NCBI GenBank assembly: GCA_902580275.1
Contig: CACHJZ010000003.1
Coordinates: 104,992 to 168,991 of the forward strand
Source: an uncultured Pelagibacteraceae bacterium
GTDB lineage: Bacteria > Pseudomonadota > Alphaproteobacteria > Pelagibacterales > Pelagibacteraceae
Direction of reading: 5' to 3'
Length of the DNA stretch: 64,000 bases
The notes under the pieces were generated by a model. That model ran no database searches. It saw only the letters and a program-made list of their open reading frames with translations, and was not told where the DNA came from. A program made the position numbers and the translations under genes. Shown piece after piece: positions 18,879-26,816 of the stretch; positions within the stretch are counted from its first letter, which is position 1; each line of letters begins with the position of its first letter.

Positions 18879-19766
18879 ATGTCAGTATTAATTGATAAAA
18901 GTACAAAAATATTAATACAAGGTTTCACAGGAAAAATGGGAACATTCCACGCAGAGGAAATGATAAAGTATGGCTCAAAAGTTGTTGGTGGTGTTACTCC
19001 AGGCAAAGGAGGATCAAAGCATTTAAATTTACCAGTTTTTAATACTGTAAAAGAAGCTGTAGAAACTACAGGAGCATCAGCATCAATATTATTTGTCCCC
19101 CCAGCTTTTGCAGCGGACTCAGCTATGGAAGCAGCTGATGCTGGCATAAAAACGTGTGTTGCTATTGTTGATGGAATACCATCTCACGATATGATTAGAA
19201 TTAAAAGATACATGAGGAGATATTCTAGAGTTCAAAAAATGACTTTGATTGGACCTAACTGTGCAGGAGTAATAAGCCCAGGTAAAGCAATGCTTGGTAT
19301 AATGCCTGGACATATTTACAAAGAGGGAAAAGTCGGAATAATCGGAAGATCAGGTACTCTTGGTTATGAAGCTGCTCAACAAATGAAAAATTTAGGTATT
19401 GGAATATCAACAAGTGTTGGTATAGGAGGGGACCCTATTAATGGAAGTTCCTTTAAAGATATTTTAGAAAAATTTGAAGAAGATAAAGAGACAGATGCAG
19501 TTTTAATGATAGGCGAAATTGGTGGGCCACAAGAAGTTGCTGCTGGAAAATTCGCAAAAGAAAATATGAAAAAACCAGTGATCGCATATATCGCTGGATT
19601 GACAGCACCTAAAGGTCGAGTGATGGGACACGCAGGAGCGATTGTTTCGGCGTATGGAGAAAGTGCTGTTGAAAAAGTCGAATTACTGAAAGAATGTGGA
19701 GTTACAATTTCTAAAAATCCTTCAGTAATGGGAGAAACAGTTAAATCAATATTAAACAAAAAATAA
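18879..19766 (+). CDS. mtkB: Malate--CoA ligase, alpha subunit
   Basis: A SucD-like CoA-binding subunit of 295 aa. The CoA-binding QGFTGKMGTFHAEEM is at about 15-29, the GRSGTLGYEA loop carries phosphate contacts, and the phosphohistidine lies in MGHAGAIVSAYGES. SucD proteins usually read GHAGAIISGGKGTA at this point; the SA(F/Y)G variant is what I recall for MtkB, supporting a malate rather than succinate ligase. It is the last gene of mcl-mtkA-mtkB; a small membrane protein gene follows after 1 bp. Confidence 0.78.
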   Translation: MSVLIDKSTKILIQGFTGKMGTFHAEEMIKYGSKVVGGVTPGKGGSKHLNLPVFNTVKEAVETTGASASILFVPPAFAADSAMEAADAGIKTCVAIVDGIPSHDMIRIKRYMRRYSRVQKMTLIGPNCAGVISPGKAMLGIMPGHIYKEGKVGIIGRSGTLGYEAAQQMKNLGIGISTSVGIGGDPINGSSFKDILEKFEEDKETDAVLMIGEIGGPQEVAAGKFAKENMKKPVIAYIAGLTAPKGRVMGHAGAIVSAYGESAVEKVELLKECGVTISKNPSVMGETVKSILNKK

Positions 19767-19767
19767 A

Positions 19768-20112
19768 ATGGGCAAAATAAAGATAATTGCTTTTTTAATC
19801 TTAGCTTTCATCATTTATAAAATTTTTATTTCCGTAAAAAATTTTGAGACTAGTTTAGATAAACAGGTTGCTGAAATTGAAAAAATGGATTTCGAGAAAG
19901 AGGATGAAGTAATCGGATTGATGATGTATTTAGGCCAAGAGGGAGATCTAGAGTTAGTTGAACATTTATTAGTAAAAAGTAGGTCGAAATGTTTTGAAAT
20001 GAAAGCAACAGCTGAAGAATATTCAAATGCTTACTATGAATGTGCAAGAATTAAAGCTATGGTAAAAGGAGGGAAAATTATTAGTATTATAGAGGAGCTT
20101 GAAGTTTTATAA
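19768..20112 (+). CDS. Small membrane-anchored hypothetical protein
   Basis: I do not recognise this 114 aa protein. It has one N-terminal hydrophobic helix (about residues 4-21) and then an acidic, helix-rich soluble part (KEDEVIGLMMYLGQEGDLEL) with two Cys (one in SRSKCFEM, one in YYECARIK). It is packed between mtkB (1 bp gap) and the HIT-protein gene (1 nt overlap), so it is probably co-transcribed with both. Topology suggests a single-pass inner-membrane protein. Confidence 0.6.
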   Translation: MGKIKIIAFLILAFIIYKIFISVKNFETSLDKQVAEIEKMDFEKEDEVIGLMMYLGQEGDLELVEHLLVKSRSKCFEMKATAEEYSNAYYECARIKAMVKGGKIISIIEELEVL

Positions 20113-20477
20113 TGAATTATAATGATAATAATATTTTTGCTAAAATCTTAAGAGGCGAAATACCATGCAAAAAAATATATGAAGACGAGTTTGTCTTATC
20201 ATTCCATGATATAAATCCTCAAAAAAAGATTCATGCATTAGTTATTCCAAAAGGAAAATATACTGACCTTAACGACTTTAGTAAAAATGCTTCAATGAAT
20301 GAAATAGCTGGATTTTTTAAAGGAATCGAAATTGTCTCAAAAAAACTTGGAATTTCAACAGAAGGTGGAAAAGGTTACAGAGCTTTGACAAATATTGGAA
20401 ACGATGGTGGCCAGGAGGTTCCACATTTACATTTTCATTTATTTGGTGGAGAAAAAATTGGAAAAATGGTTTCATGA
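20112..20477 (+). CDS. hinT: HIT family protein (HinT-like nucleotide hydrolase)
   Basis: Histidine-triad purine nucleoside phosphoramidase of 121 aa. It has NIFAKILRGEIPCKKIYED at the N-terminus and the triad HLHFHLF with catalytic His near the C-terminus. Cytosolic homodimer by family. It overlaps the next GNAT gene by 4 nt. Confidence 0.94.
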   Translation: MNYNDNNIFAKILRGEIPCKKIYEDEFVLSFHDINPQKKIHALVIPKGKYTDLNDFSKNASMNEIAGFFKGIEIVSKKLGISTEGGKGYRALTNIGNDGGQEVPHLHFHLFGGEKIGKMVS

Positions 20478-20977
20478 TTGAAAAAATTGAAAGATATTAT
20501 CTTGAAATAGATTCTATAAACAGCTTAAATACTAAATCTATACCGTCAGAAAATTTAACTATCGAAGAGGCAAAGAAAAATAATTTTGATTTAAATAAAT
20601 TTTTCTACAAACAAATAGGTAAACAACATCAATGGGTTGACAGACTTATCTGGCAAGATAAAAATTGGATTGATTACGTATCAAAAAAAAATTTAAAAAC
20701 ATTTATCTTGAAGCAAAACAATGATTATGTAGGATATTTTGAACTTATTTTTGATAAAGATATTTGTGAAATCGCCTATTTTGGAATCTTGAAGGAATAT
20801 ATTGGTAAAGGTTATGGAGGATTTCTATTGTCAGAAGCTTTAAAAATCGGCTTTAAGAATGCTAATAGAATATGGGTCCATACTTGTTCTTTAGATCATC
20901 CGAACGCAATAGAAAATTATAAGTCCAGGGGAATGAAGGTTTTTAAAACAGAAATTTTGAAAAGAAAAGCTATCTAG
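20474..20977 (+). CDS. GNAT family N-acetyltransferase
   Basis: A 167 aa acetyltransferase. The acetyl-CoA binding loop is YIGKGYGGFLL (Q/RxxGxG/A type), followed by RIWVHTCSLDHPNAIENY and SRGMKVF, the classical motif B with its Asn and Tyr. The substrate is unknown. It overlaps hinT by 4 nt and ends 10 bp before the second sulfotransferase gene. Confidence 0.85.
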   Translation: MIEKIERYYLEIDSINSLNTKSIPSENLTIEEAKKNNFDLNKFFYKQIGKQHQWVDRLIWQDKNWIDYVSKKNLKTFILKQNNDYVGYFELIFDKDICEIAYFGILKEYIGKGYGGFLLSEALKIGFKNANRIWVHTCSLDHPNAIENYKSRGMKVFKTEILKRKAI

Positions 20978-20982
20978 GAGAG
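20976..20982 (+). promoter_or_regulatory. Shine-Dalgarno site fixing a TTG start
   Basis: AGGAGAG lies 5 nt before TTG at 20988. It supports the TTG as the start of the second sulfotransferase, because the reading frame there gives the same N-terminus (MIIW-ASYPKSGNTW) as copy 1. Confidence 0.7.
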
Positions 20983-20987
20983 TTAAT

Positions 20988-21818
20988 TTGATTATTTGGA
21001 TAGCATCATATCCTAAAAGTGGAAATACCTGGGTTAGGTCATTAATTTCATCTTATTTTTTTTCAAAAACAGGAAATTTTGATTTTAGTTTGCTAAAAAA
21101 TATCTCTTTATATCCTGGACCAAAATATTTTAATACCAAAATTCGTAAACCAGGCGAAGTAAGTTTATTTTGGGAAATGTCTCAAAAAAATATTATTGAA
21201 AATCAAAGAATAACTTTTCTTAAAACTCATAATGCTTTAGTTGCACTAAATAATCGAAATTTTACAACTGAAAAAACTACTCTTGGAGCAATTTATATTA
21301 TTCGGGACCCAAGAAATATACTATCATCGTTAAAGAATCATTATGGATTTAAAGATTATAACGAGGCATTGGAGTTTATGACAAATAAAAAAAAATATAT
21401 TTGGGATGTTAGAAAAGAAAAAGATTTTAGCGGTTTTCAATTTCTTGGATCTTGGTCAGATCACTATAAAACATGGATTGAAAATACAAAATTCAAAACT
21501 CTTTTGTTAAAATATGAGGATTTAGAAAATGATTGCTATTCTACATCCCATAAATTAATAAAATATATTTTACTTCTAAATGGTAAAAATAAAGTGGATG
21601 AGAAAAAATTATTCAAATCTGTTGAAACAACTAAATTTGATATTTTAAAAAAAAAAGAGAAGGAAACAGGTTTTGATGAAAGCATCAAAGTAAACAATAT
21701 AAATAAATCTTTCTTTTTTCTTGGTCCAGAAAATAAATGGAAAAATAAATTACCAAAAGAAATTATATCTAAAGCAGAAAAAGAATTTGAAGATGATTTA
21801 AACTATTTTAATTATTAG
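20988..21818 (+). CDS. Sulfotransferase domain protein (copy 2)
   Basis: A 276 aa paralogue of the protein at 971-1813. YPKSGNTW is at residues 8-15, KTH at 79-81, RDPRN at 106-110, and a shared LGSWSDHYKTW segment lies in the middle. The TTG start is supported by a strong upstream SD and by alignment with copy 1. The acceptor is unknown. Outside the motifs the two copies have diverged well, so they probably have different acceptors. It overlaps the convergent lolA stop by 11 nt. Confidence 0.85.
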   Translation: MIIWIASYPKSGNTWVRSLISSYFFSKTGNFDFSLLKNISLYPGPKYFNTKIRKPGEVSLFWEMSQKNIIENQRITFLKTHNALVALNNRNFTTEKTTLGAIYIIRDPRNILSSLKNHYGFKDYNEALEFMTNKKKYIWDVRKEKDFSGFQFLGSWSDHYKTWIENTKFKTLLLKYEDLENDCYSTSHKLIKYILLLNGKNKVDEKKLFKSVETTKFDILKKKEKETGFDESIKVNNINKSFFFLGPENKWKNKLPKEIISKAEKEFEDDLNYFNY

Positions 21819-22371
21819 TTGGTGAGGGCAGTCTGAACTGATTTTTATCAATCTCAATGTTTCTCTTTATATGAAATAAGTAGGTAATTACTAAATTTTG
21901 GTATATATCAATATTTTGCCAACCAATAATATTACTTGTGTTAATATCAAAAAAAATATTTATTTGAAAGTCTCCTTCTAAAAATTTAAATCTTAAATAT
22001 TTATTATCAACTAGATCTCCATCACTTGATTTAATTTTCTCTAGCAAAAAATCTTTATCTAAAATCAGGTTAAATGCTGTTTTTTCGAGTGGATATATAT
22101 AATATTGATTGCTATTTAAATTTTGAATTACTAACTTTTTACCGTCTGATACTAATTTTTTTTCATTTTCTTTGTACTCACAATAAATTTTCTTTGGATA
22201 TTCGATTAGACAATTTCCCTCCTGGGTTTTATCATTTATGTTTTGTTTAAATTTAAAAGATAAGTTTTTTATTTCGCTAAAATTTTTTATAATATTTTTT
22301 TTTATTGATGCCTCTAAATTATTAAAATGTAATATGAATATAAAAAAAAAAAATACTTTAAAACATTTCAT
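21808..22371 (-). CDS. lolA: Outer-membrane lipoprotein carrier protein LolA
   Basis: Periplasmic carrier of lipoproteins to the outer membrane. The 187 aa protein has an N-terminal signal peptide (FKVFFFFIFILHFNNLEA) and the LolA pattern of a lipid-binding half-barrel (LSFKFKQNINDKTQEGNCLI, then ... KIYCEY). Divergent in sequence but located immediately downstream of ftsK, the standard alphaproteobacterial ftsK-lolA pair; its first base overlaps the ftsK stop. Confidence 0.82.
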   Translation of the reverse strand: MKCFKVFFFFIFILHFNNLEASIKKNIIKNFSEIKNLSFKFKQNINDKTQEGNCLIEYPKKIYCEYKENEKKLVSDGKKLVIQNLNSNQYYIYPLEKTAFNLILDKDFLLEKIKSSDGDLVDNKYLRFKFLEGDFQINIFFDINTSNIIGWQNIDIYQNLVITYLFHIKRNIEIDKNQFRLPSPTNN

Positions 22372-24449
22372 TATTTAATAACGTCCCTTTTCCCTACATG
22401 ATTTGCTTTACTTACAATCCCATCTGCTTCCATTGTATCGATAATTCTAGCTGCTCTATTGTATCCAATTTGTAGCTTTCTCTGCAAAAACGATGTTGAA
22501 GCTTTTCCCTCAGTTCTAACTATTTCAACAGCTGTTTTATACAATTCATCCCTATCATCATTTTTATTTATATTGCTTGTATTTTTTTCATCTCCATAAC
22601 TTAAAATTTCATCAAAATATTCTGCCTCTCCTTGAGATCTTAAAAAATCGTTTACTTTTTTTATTTCTTTTTCAGATACAAATGGACCATGTATTCTTAC
22701 TATTCTATTAGCCGAGGTCATATAAAGCATATCTCCTTTCCCAAGAAGCTGCTCAGCACCTTGCTCACCCAAAATTGTTCTACTATCAATCTTTGAGGTG
22801 ACTTGAAAAGAAATTCTTGTTGGAAAATTAGCTTTGATAGTGCCAGTAATGACATCTACACTAGGTCTTTGAGTTGCCATTATAATGTGAATACCTGCAG
22901 CTCTCGCCATCTGGGATAATTTTTGAATATAATTTTCAATTTCTTTACCCGCTACCAACATTAAATCTGACATTTCGTCAACAATTACAACAATGTATGG
23001 CATTGGTAGAGAATGTTTCTCGTTATATCCATCAATATTTCTTACACCTTCTTTTGTCATTAGTCTGTATCTGTTTTCCATCTCTTTAACCACCCATCCA
23101 AGCACAGATGCAGCTCTCTTTGGCTCTGTAATAACTGGGCACAGGAGATGAGGTATTCTCTCATAAGTGGACAACTCAAGCATTTTAGGATCTATTAAAA
23201 TAAATTTACATTTGTCTGGTGTAAGCTTGTACAAAATAGATAAAATAATCGTGTTTATACAAACTGATTTTCCAGAACCAGTGGTACCTGCAATTAGTAA
23301 ATGCGGCATTGAAGTAAGATCTCCAATAATAGGATTTCCCGAGATACTTTTTCCTAACGCTATAGGTAATTTAATATCTCTTTTTTTAAATTCTTTGCTA
23401 GAAATGATTTCATTTAAATAAACATTTTCTCTTGTATTATTTGGTAATTCAATACCTATCGTGCTTCTCCCAGGTATAGTTGATATTCTTGCTGACTCAG
23501 AGCTAGTGTTTCTAGCTATATCTTCAGAAAGATTAATAACTTTGGAAACTTTTATTCCTGCGGCAGGCTCGAATTCGTTTAAGGTGACGACTGGACCTTG
23601 ACTGACTTTGGTTATATTACCTTCCACACCAAAATCTAATAAAATTTTTTCAAGACTTTTTTGATCGTAATTACTTCGTGAAATATCTTTTTTGACACTT
23701 TCATTTGTTTCGCCTTTCAAAAAGTCTATATAAGGTAACTTAATTTTACTTTGTTTCTCGTTTTTTAATTGAGAAAAATTGTCAAAAGTAAAATTTTCCT
23801 GAATATCAGAATCGATTTTTGGTAAATCTATATCTATATTTTGTTTATTATTTACCAATACTTTATTATTACTTCTTTTCCTAAATAGAAACTTTAAAAT
23901 AATTATAATATAATTTAATTTAAAATTAATACTCATTAAAAATAAAAATATGAATAGCAATAAAAGGCAGAAATAAGATATTTGCTCATTAAATACTAAC
24001 AACTTTTTAAATAAAATAACATTTAAAAAATTTCCTACAAATCCTCCGTTTCCACTAATAGATAGTAAAAAAGAGTCCTGATAAAAAAAAGATAAATATA
24101 TAGACCCTATTAACGAATATAAGACAACAAAAAATAAACTTTCAAAAAAAATTATTATATTTTTTTTTAAAACAACATTAAGTCCTGTGATAATAATTGT
24201 AAATGGTATCAAAAATGATGTGAGACCTATAGCTTGAAAAAAAAAATCTGATACTAAACTTCCTTTAAAACCTAAAAGGTTTTTAATGTCTTTGTTATCT
24301 GAAAATATGAAATTTGGATCATCAGGAGAATAGGTAATTAAAGACAATAAAAATAAAAAACCAAAACAAATAATCAAAACACCGAATAATTGGATAATTT
24401 TATTTAATATAACGTTTGATGTATTTAATAATATGTTTTTGAGGTCCAT
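22371..24449 (-). CDS. ftsK: DNA translocase FtsK
   Basis: Septal DNA translocase that resolves chromosome dimers and segregates the terminus. It is 692 aa: an N-terminal membrane part with about four helices (1-180), a short linker (about 190-250), then the motor with Walker A AGTTGSGKSV and Walker B VVIVDEMSDL, and a C-terminal winged-helix gamma domain (about 630-692, TSFLQRKLQIGYNRAARIID) that reads polar DNA motifs. The linker is much shorter than in E. coli FtsK, consistent with a compact genome. Confidence 0.96.
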   Translation of the reverse strand: MDLKNILLNTSNVILNKIIQLFGVLIICFGFLFLLSLITYSPDDPNFIFSDNKDIKNLLGFKGSLVSDFFFQAIGLTSFLIPFTIIITGLNVVLKKNIIIFFESLFFVVLYSLIGSIYLSFFYQDSFLLSISGNGGFVGNFLNVILFKKLLVFNEQISYFCLLLLFIFLFLMSINFKLNYIIIILKFLFRKRSNNKVLVNNKQNIDIDLPKIDSDIQENFTFDNFSQLKNEKQSKIKLPYIDFLKGETNESVKKDISRSNYDQKSLEKILLDFGVEGNITKVSQGPVVTLNEFEPAAGIKVSKVINLSEDIARNTSSESARISTIPGRSTIGIELPNNTRENVYLNEIISSKEFKKRDIKLPIALGKSISGNPIIGDLTSMPHLLIAGTTGSGKSVCINTIILSILYKLTPDKCKFILIDPKMLELSTYERIPHLLCPVITEPKRAASVLGWVVKEMENRYRLMTKEGVRNIDGYNEKHSLPMPYIVVIVDEMSDLMLVAGKEIENYIQKLSQMARAAGIHIIMATQRPSVDVITGTIKANFPTRISFQVTSKIDSRTILGEQGAEQLLGKGDMLYMTSANRIVRIHGPFVSEKEIKKVNDFLRSQGEAEYFDEILSYGDEKNTSNINKNDDRDELYKTAVEIVRTEGKASTSFLQRKLQIGYNRAARIIDTMEADGIVSKANHVGKRDVIK

Positions 24450-24517
24450 AATATTTAAAAAACTATATTAATCACTTTGTATCATTTAATATTTATTGTT
24501 AAAATTAAAATTTATTT

Positions 24518-25606
24518 ATGAATATTTGTATAATTGGAATGAACTTAACAAGCCTAATATTATCGAAGGCATTGGTAAATAATGGTTGTATTGTTGATCT
24601 TTTCAATTTCCGTAAAAAAACAACGAATTTCTCAACTCGAACAATAGGAATAAGCAAAAGTAATATTAATTTTATAAATAAAAATATAGTAAGATTGAGA
24701 ACTAAACAAATTCACAATATTAAAAAAATAAGCATTTATACAGATAATAAAAAAGAAATTATAAACTTTAATAATAAAGGAGAAAATTTATTTTCGTTAA
24801 TCGAAGTTAATAGGCTTTTTAATATTTTATACAAAGACTTAAAATCAAACAGATTATTTAAAATCAAAATATTAAATGAAAATGATTTCAAAAAAACTAG
24901 TTTTAAAGAAAATTATAATTTAATAATTAATTGTGAAAAAAATAATTTTATTTCAAGGAAATACTTTAGTGAAAGATTTAAAAAAAATTATAACAGTATT
25001 GCTTACACAGCTCTCTTATATCATAAAAAAATTAATAATATTGAAGCCAAGCAATATTTCACATATCTAGGCCCACTAGCTTTTTTGCCTTTGTCAAAAA
25101 AAACTACCTCAGTGGTTCTTTCAGCTTATAATAATAAAATTATTGATAGAGTATATTTTAAAAAATTTGTTTCAAATTTTAATACAAATCTAAAACTTGA
25201 AAAATTTTCTGAATTTCAAAAAACGAGATTAAATTTTTCTTTAGCAAGGAAATATTATTTTGAAAATATTTTGCTATTTGGTGATGAATTGCATCAGATA
25301 CATCCTTTAGCAGGGCAAGGTTTTAATATGACAATAAGAGATATAAAAATTTTTCTTAATATTATTGAAAAAAGGATTGAAAATGGTCTAGATATAGAGC
25401 AATTTTGTTTAAACGATTTTGAAAATTCAACAAAATCAAAAAATTTTCTTTTTTCAGAAGGTATAAATTTTATCCATGATATTTTCAAAAATAAAAAATT
25501 TTATGGAGAAGATCAATTTAACAAGATTTTTGAAAAAATTAATAAAAACGATAAACTGAAGAGTTTTTTTATAAAGACAGCTGATGAAGGTTTAACCGCT
25601 TGGTAG
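24518..25606 (+). CDS. UbiH/UbiF-type FAD-dependent monooxygenase (divergent)
   Basis: A probable ubiquinone-biosynthesis ring hydroxylase of 362 aa. The C-terminal FAD motif is clear: GDELHQIHPLAGQGFNM from residue 255, with the GD and P-AGQG features. The N-terminal dinucleotide fold (MNICIIGMNLTSLILSKAL) has lost two of the three glycines of GxGxxG (positions 9 and 12 are Asn and Ser). Very Lys/Asn-rich. It is the first gene rightward after the divergent ftsK, and its stop abuts the LON-domain gene. The exact hydroxylation position (C1, C5 or C6) cannot be assigned. Confidence 0.75.
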   Translation: MNICIIGMNLTSLILSKALVNNGCIVDLFNFRKKTTNFSTRTIGISKSNINFINKNIVRLRTKQIHNIKKISIYTDNKKEIINFNNKGENLFSLIEVNRLFNILYKDLKSNRLFKIKILNENDFKKTSFKENYNLIINCEKNNFISRKYFSERFKKNYNSIAYTALLYHKKINNIEAKQYFTYLGPLAFLPLSKKTTSVVLSAYNNKIIDRVYFKKFVSNFNTNLKLEKFSEFQKTRLNFSLARKYYFENILLFGDELHQIHPLAGQGFNMTIRDIKIFLNIIEKRIENGLDIEQFCLNDFENSTKSKNFLFSEGINFIHDIFKNKKFYGEDQFNKIFEKINKNDKLKSFFIKTADEGLTAW

Positions 25607-26251
25607 TTATTGTATTGTCTTGTTACTAAATTCATCAAGAGTATAGGTCTTAAGTATTTCCTCTAACCTTAATTTTCTTGTGTTCAAATCTTTTGTTTCT
25701 AACAAAACCTGTTTCTCTTCCAAAGAGAAAGGAGAAGCCATTGACAATGTATTTAAAGTATTTGAAAAATCTTGTTTTTTTAAGTTTGACCAATCCACCA
25801 TGAAACCTTTCTTTTCAAAAAGGTTTTTTAAATCTTTAAATATTTTATCTAAGTCTTTTAGCTTAAATTTATCAACTTTTTCATCTAAATCATCAATGTA
25901 GCTTTTGTAATTAACTTTGCATACTCTATAAAGTTTATTTGTTTCGATTTCTTCATCAACATTAAATCTACTTACACCATTTATTATAATTAAATAACGG
26001 CCATCATCAGTTTCATTAAAACTTGTTATTTTTCCTATGCAACCAACTTCGTACAAATCAGGTTTTTTTAATTTACCACTCTTTTTGGGTTGTATCATTC
26101 CTATCATTCTATCTGACTTCATGCTGTCATCAATCATTTGAATATATCTAGGTTCAAATATATTCAATGGCACAGTTGTATTGGGAAAAATAATAAAATT
26201 AGACAATGGAAAAATTGGTATTGTCAGTGGAAGTTTGGCTTTGTAGTCCAT
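25607..26251 (-). CDS. LON N-terminal substrate-binding domain protein
   Basis: A 214 aa stand-alone LON substrate-binding (PUA-like) domain. It has IPIFPLSNFIIFPNTTVPLNIFEPRY at the start (pattern P-L-P...LFP...PL-IFE-RY), then MIQPKK and GCIGKITSFNETDDGRYLI. No ATPase or protease domain follows. Such proteins are common in alphaproteobacteria next to thioredoxin or UbiH genes; their function is not established. Confidence 0.9.
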   Translation of the reverse strand: MDYKAKLPLTIPIFPLSNFIIFPNTTVPLNIFEPRYIQMIDDSMKSDRMIGMIQPKKSGKLKKPDLYEVGCIGKITSFNETDDGRYLIIINGVSRFNVDEEIETNKLYRVCKVNYKSYIDDLDEKVDKFKLKDLDKIFKDLKNLFEKKGFMVDWSNLKKQDFSNTLNTLSMASPFSLEEKQVLLETKDLNTRKLRLEEILKTYTLDEFSNKTIQ

Positions 26252-26390
26252 AATAAATTTAGGTTAACAAAATAATAATTAAAATTCTAATTAATATTTT
26301 TAATATAATACAAAATTATAATGATAAATATTTCTATTTTGTCACTTGCTAAAATTTTAAAAAGCCACTAATTTTAACAATTATAAACGT

Positions 26391-26465
26391 GCGGGCATAG
26401 CTCAGTGGTAGAGCGTCTCGTTGCCAACGAGAAGGTCGTGGGTTCAAGTCCCATTGCCCGCTCCA
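26391..26465 (+). tRNA. tRNA-Gly (anticodon GCC)
   Basis: A 75 nt cloverleaf. The acceptor stem is GCGGGCA (26391-26397) with TGCCCGC (26455-26461), the D-arm contains AGCTCAGTGGTAGAG, the anticodon stem is TCTCG/CGAGA with loop TTGCCAA (anticodon GCC at 26423-26425), and the T-arm contains GGTTCAAGTCC. The terminal CCA is encoded (26463-26465). It decodes GGC/GGU and is the only tRNA found in the window. It lies 12 nt upstream of the pterin dehydratase start, so a shared transcript is likely. Confidence 0.97.
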
Positions 26466-26477
26466 AAGGAGAAAAAT

Positions 26478-26816
26478 ATGACAGAATTAGCTGACAAAAA
26501 ATGTATTCCATGTGAAGGAGGAATACCAAGTTTTGATTTAACAGAAATACATAAATATTTAAAGAAAGTAGATGGCTGGGATGTAAAATCTGATGATAAT
26601 AAAACATACTACTTATTAAAGGAGTTTAAATTTCAAAATTTTTTAGAGAGCCAAAATTTTGTGAACAATGTAGGAAAGATTGCTGAAGATGAAGCACATC
26701 ATCCCGATATTTGGTTTGGATGGGGATATGCAAAAATTAAAATTTTCACTCATGCAATAAATGGATTACATGAAAGCGATTTTGTTTTAGCTGCCAAAAT
26801 AGATAAAATTTCTTAA
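26478..26816 (+). CDS. phhB: Pterin-4a-carbinolamine dehydratase
   Basis: Dehydrates 4a-hydroxytetrahydropterin and recycles the cofactor of aromatic amino-acid hydroxylases; bacterial copies without such hydroxylases may serve in molybdopterin-related roles. I chose the ATG at 26478 (112 aa) because it has AAGGAG six nt upstream (26466-26471) and because the longer open frame runs through the tRNA. The signature EDEAHHPDIW carries the catalytic His pair. The stop overlaps the purH stop in a TTAA tetramer. Confidence 0.9.
   Translation: MTELADKKCIPCEGGIPSFDLTEIHKYLKKVDGWDVKSDDNKTYYLLKEFKFQNFLESQNFVNNVGKIAEDEAHHPDIWFGWGYAKIKIFTHAINGLHESDFVLAAKIDKIS

Noticed and set aside
17715..19766. Succinyl-CoA synthetase (sucC/sucD)
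   Set aside because: Considered seriously; the adjacent malyl-CoA lyase and the SAYG sequence after the phosphohistidine favour malate-CoA ligase. Kept as the alternative in the entries.
26421..26477. In-frame extension of the phhB reading frame to an upstream ATG or TTG inside the tRNA
   Set aside because: It would translate half of tRNA-Gly; the ATG at 26478 has a proper SD and gives the normal family length.
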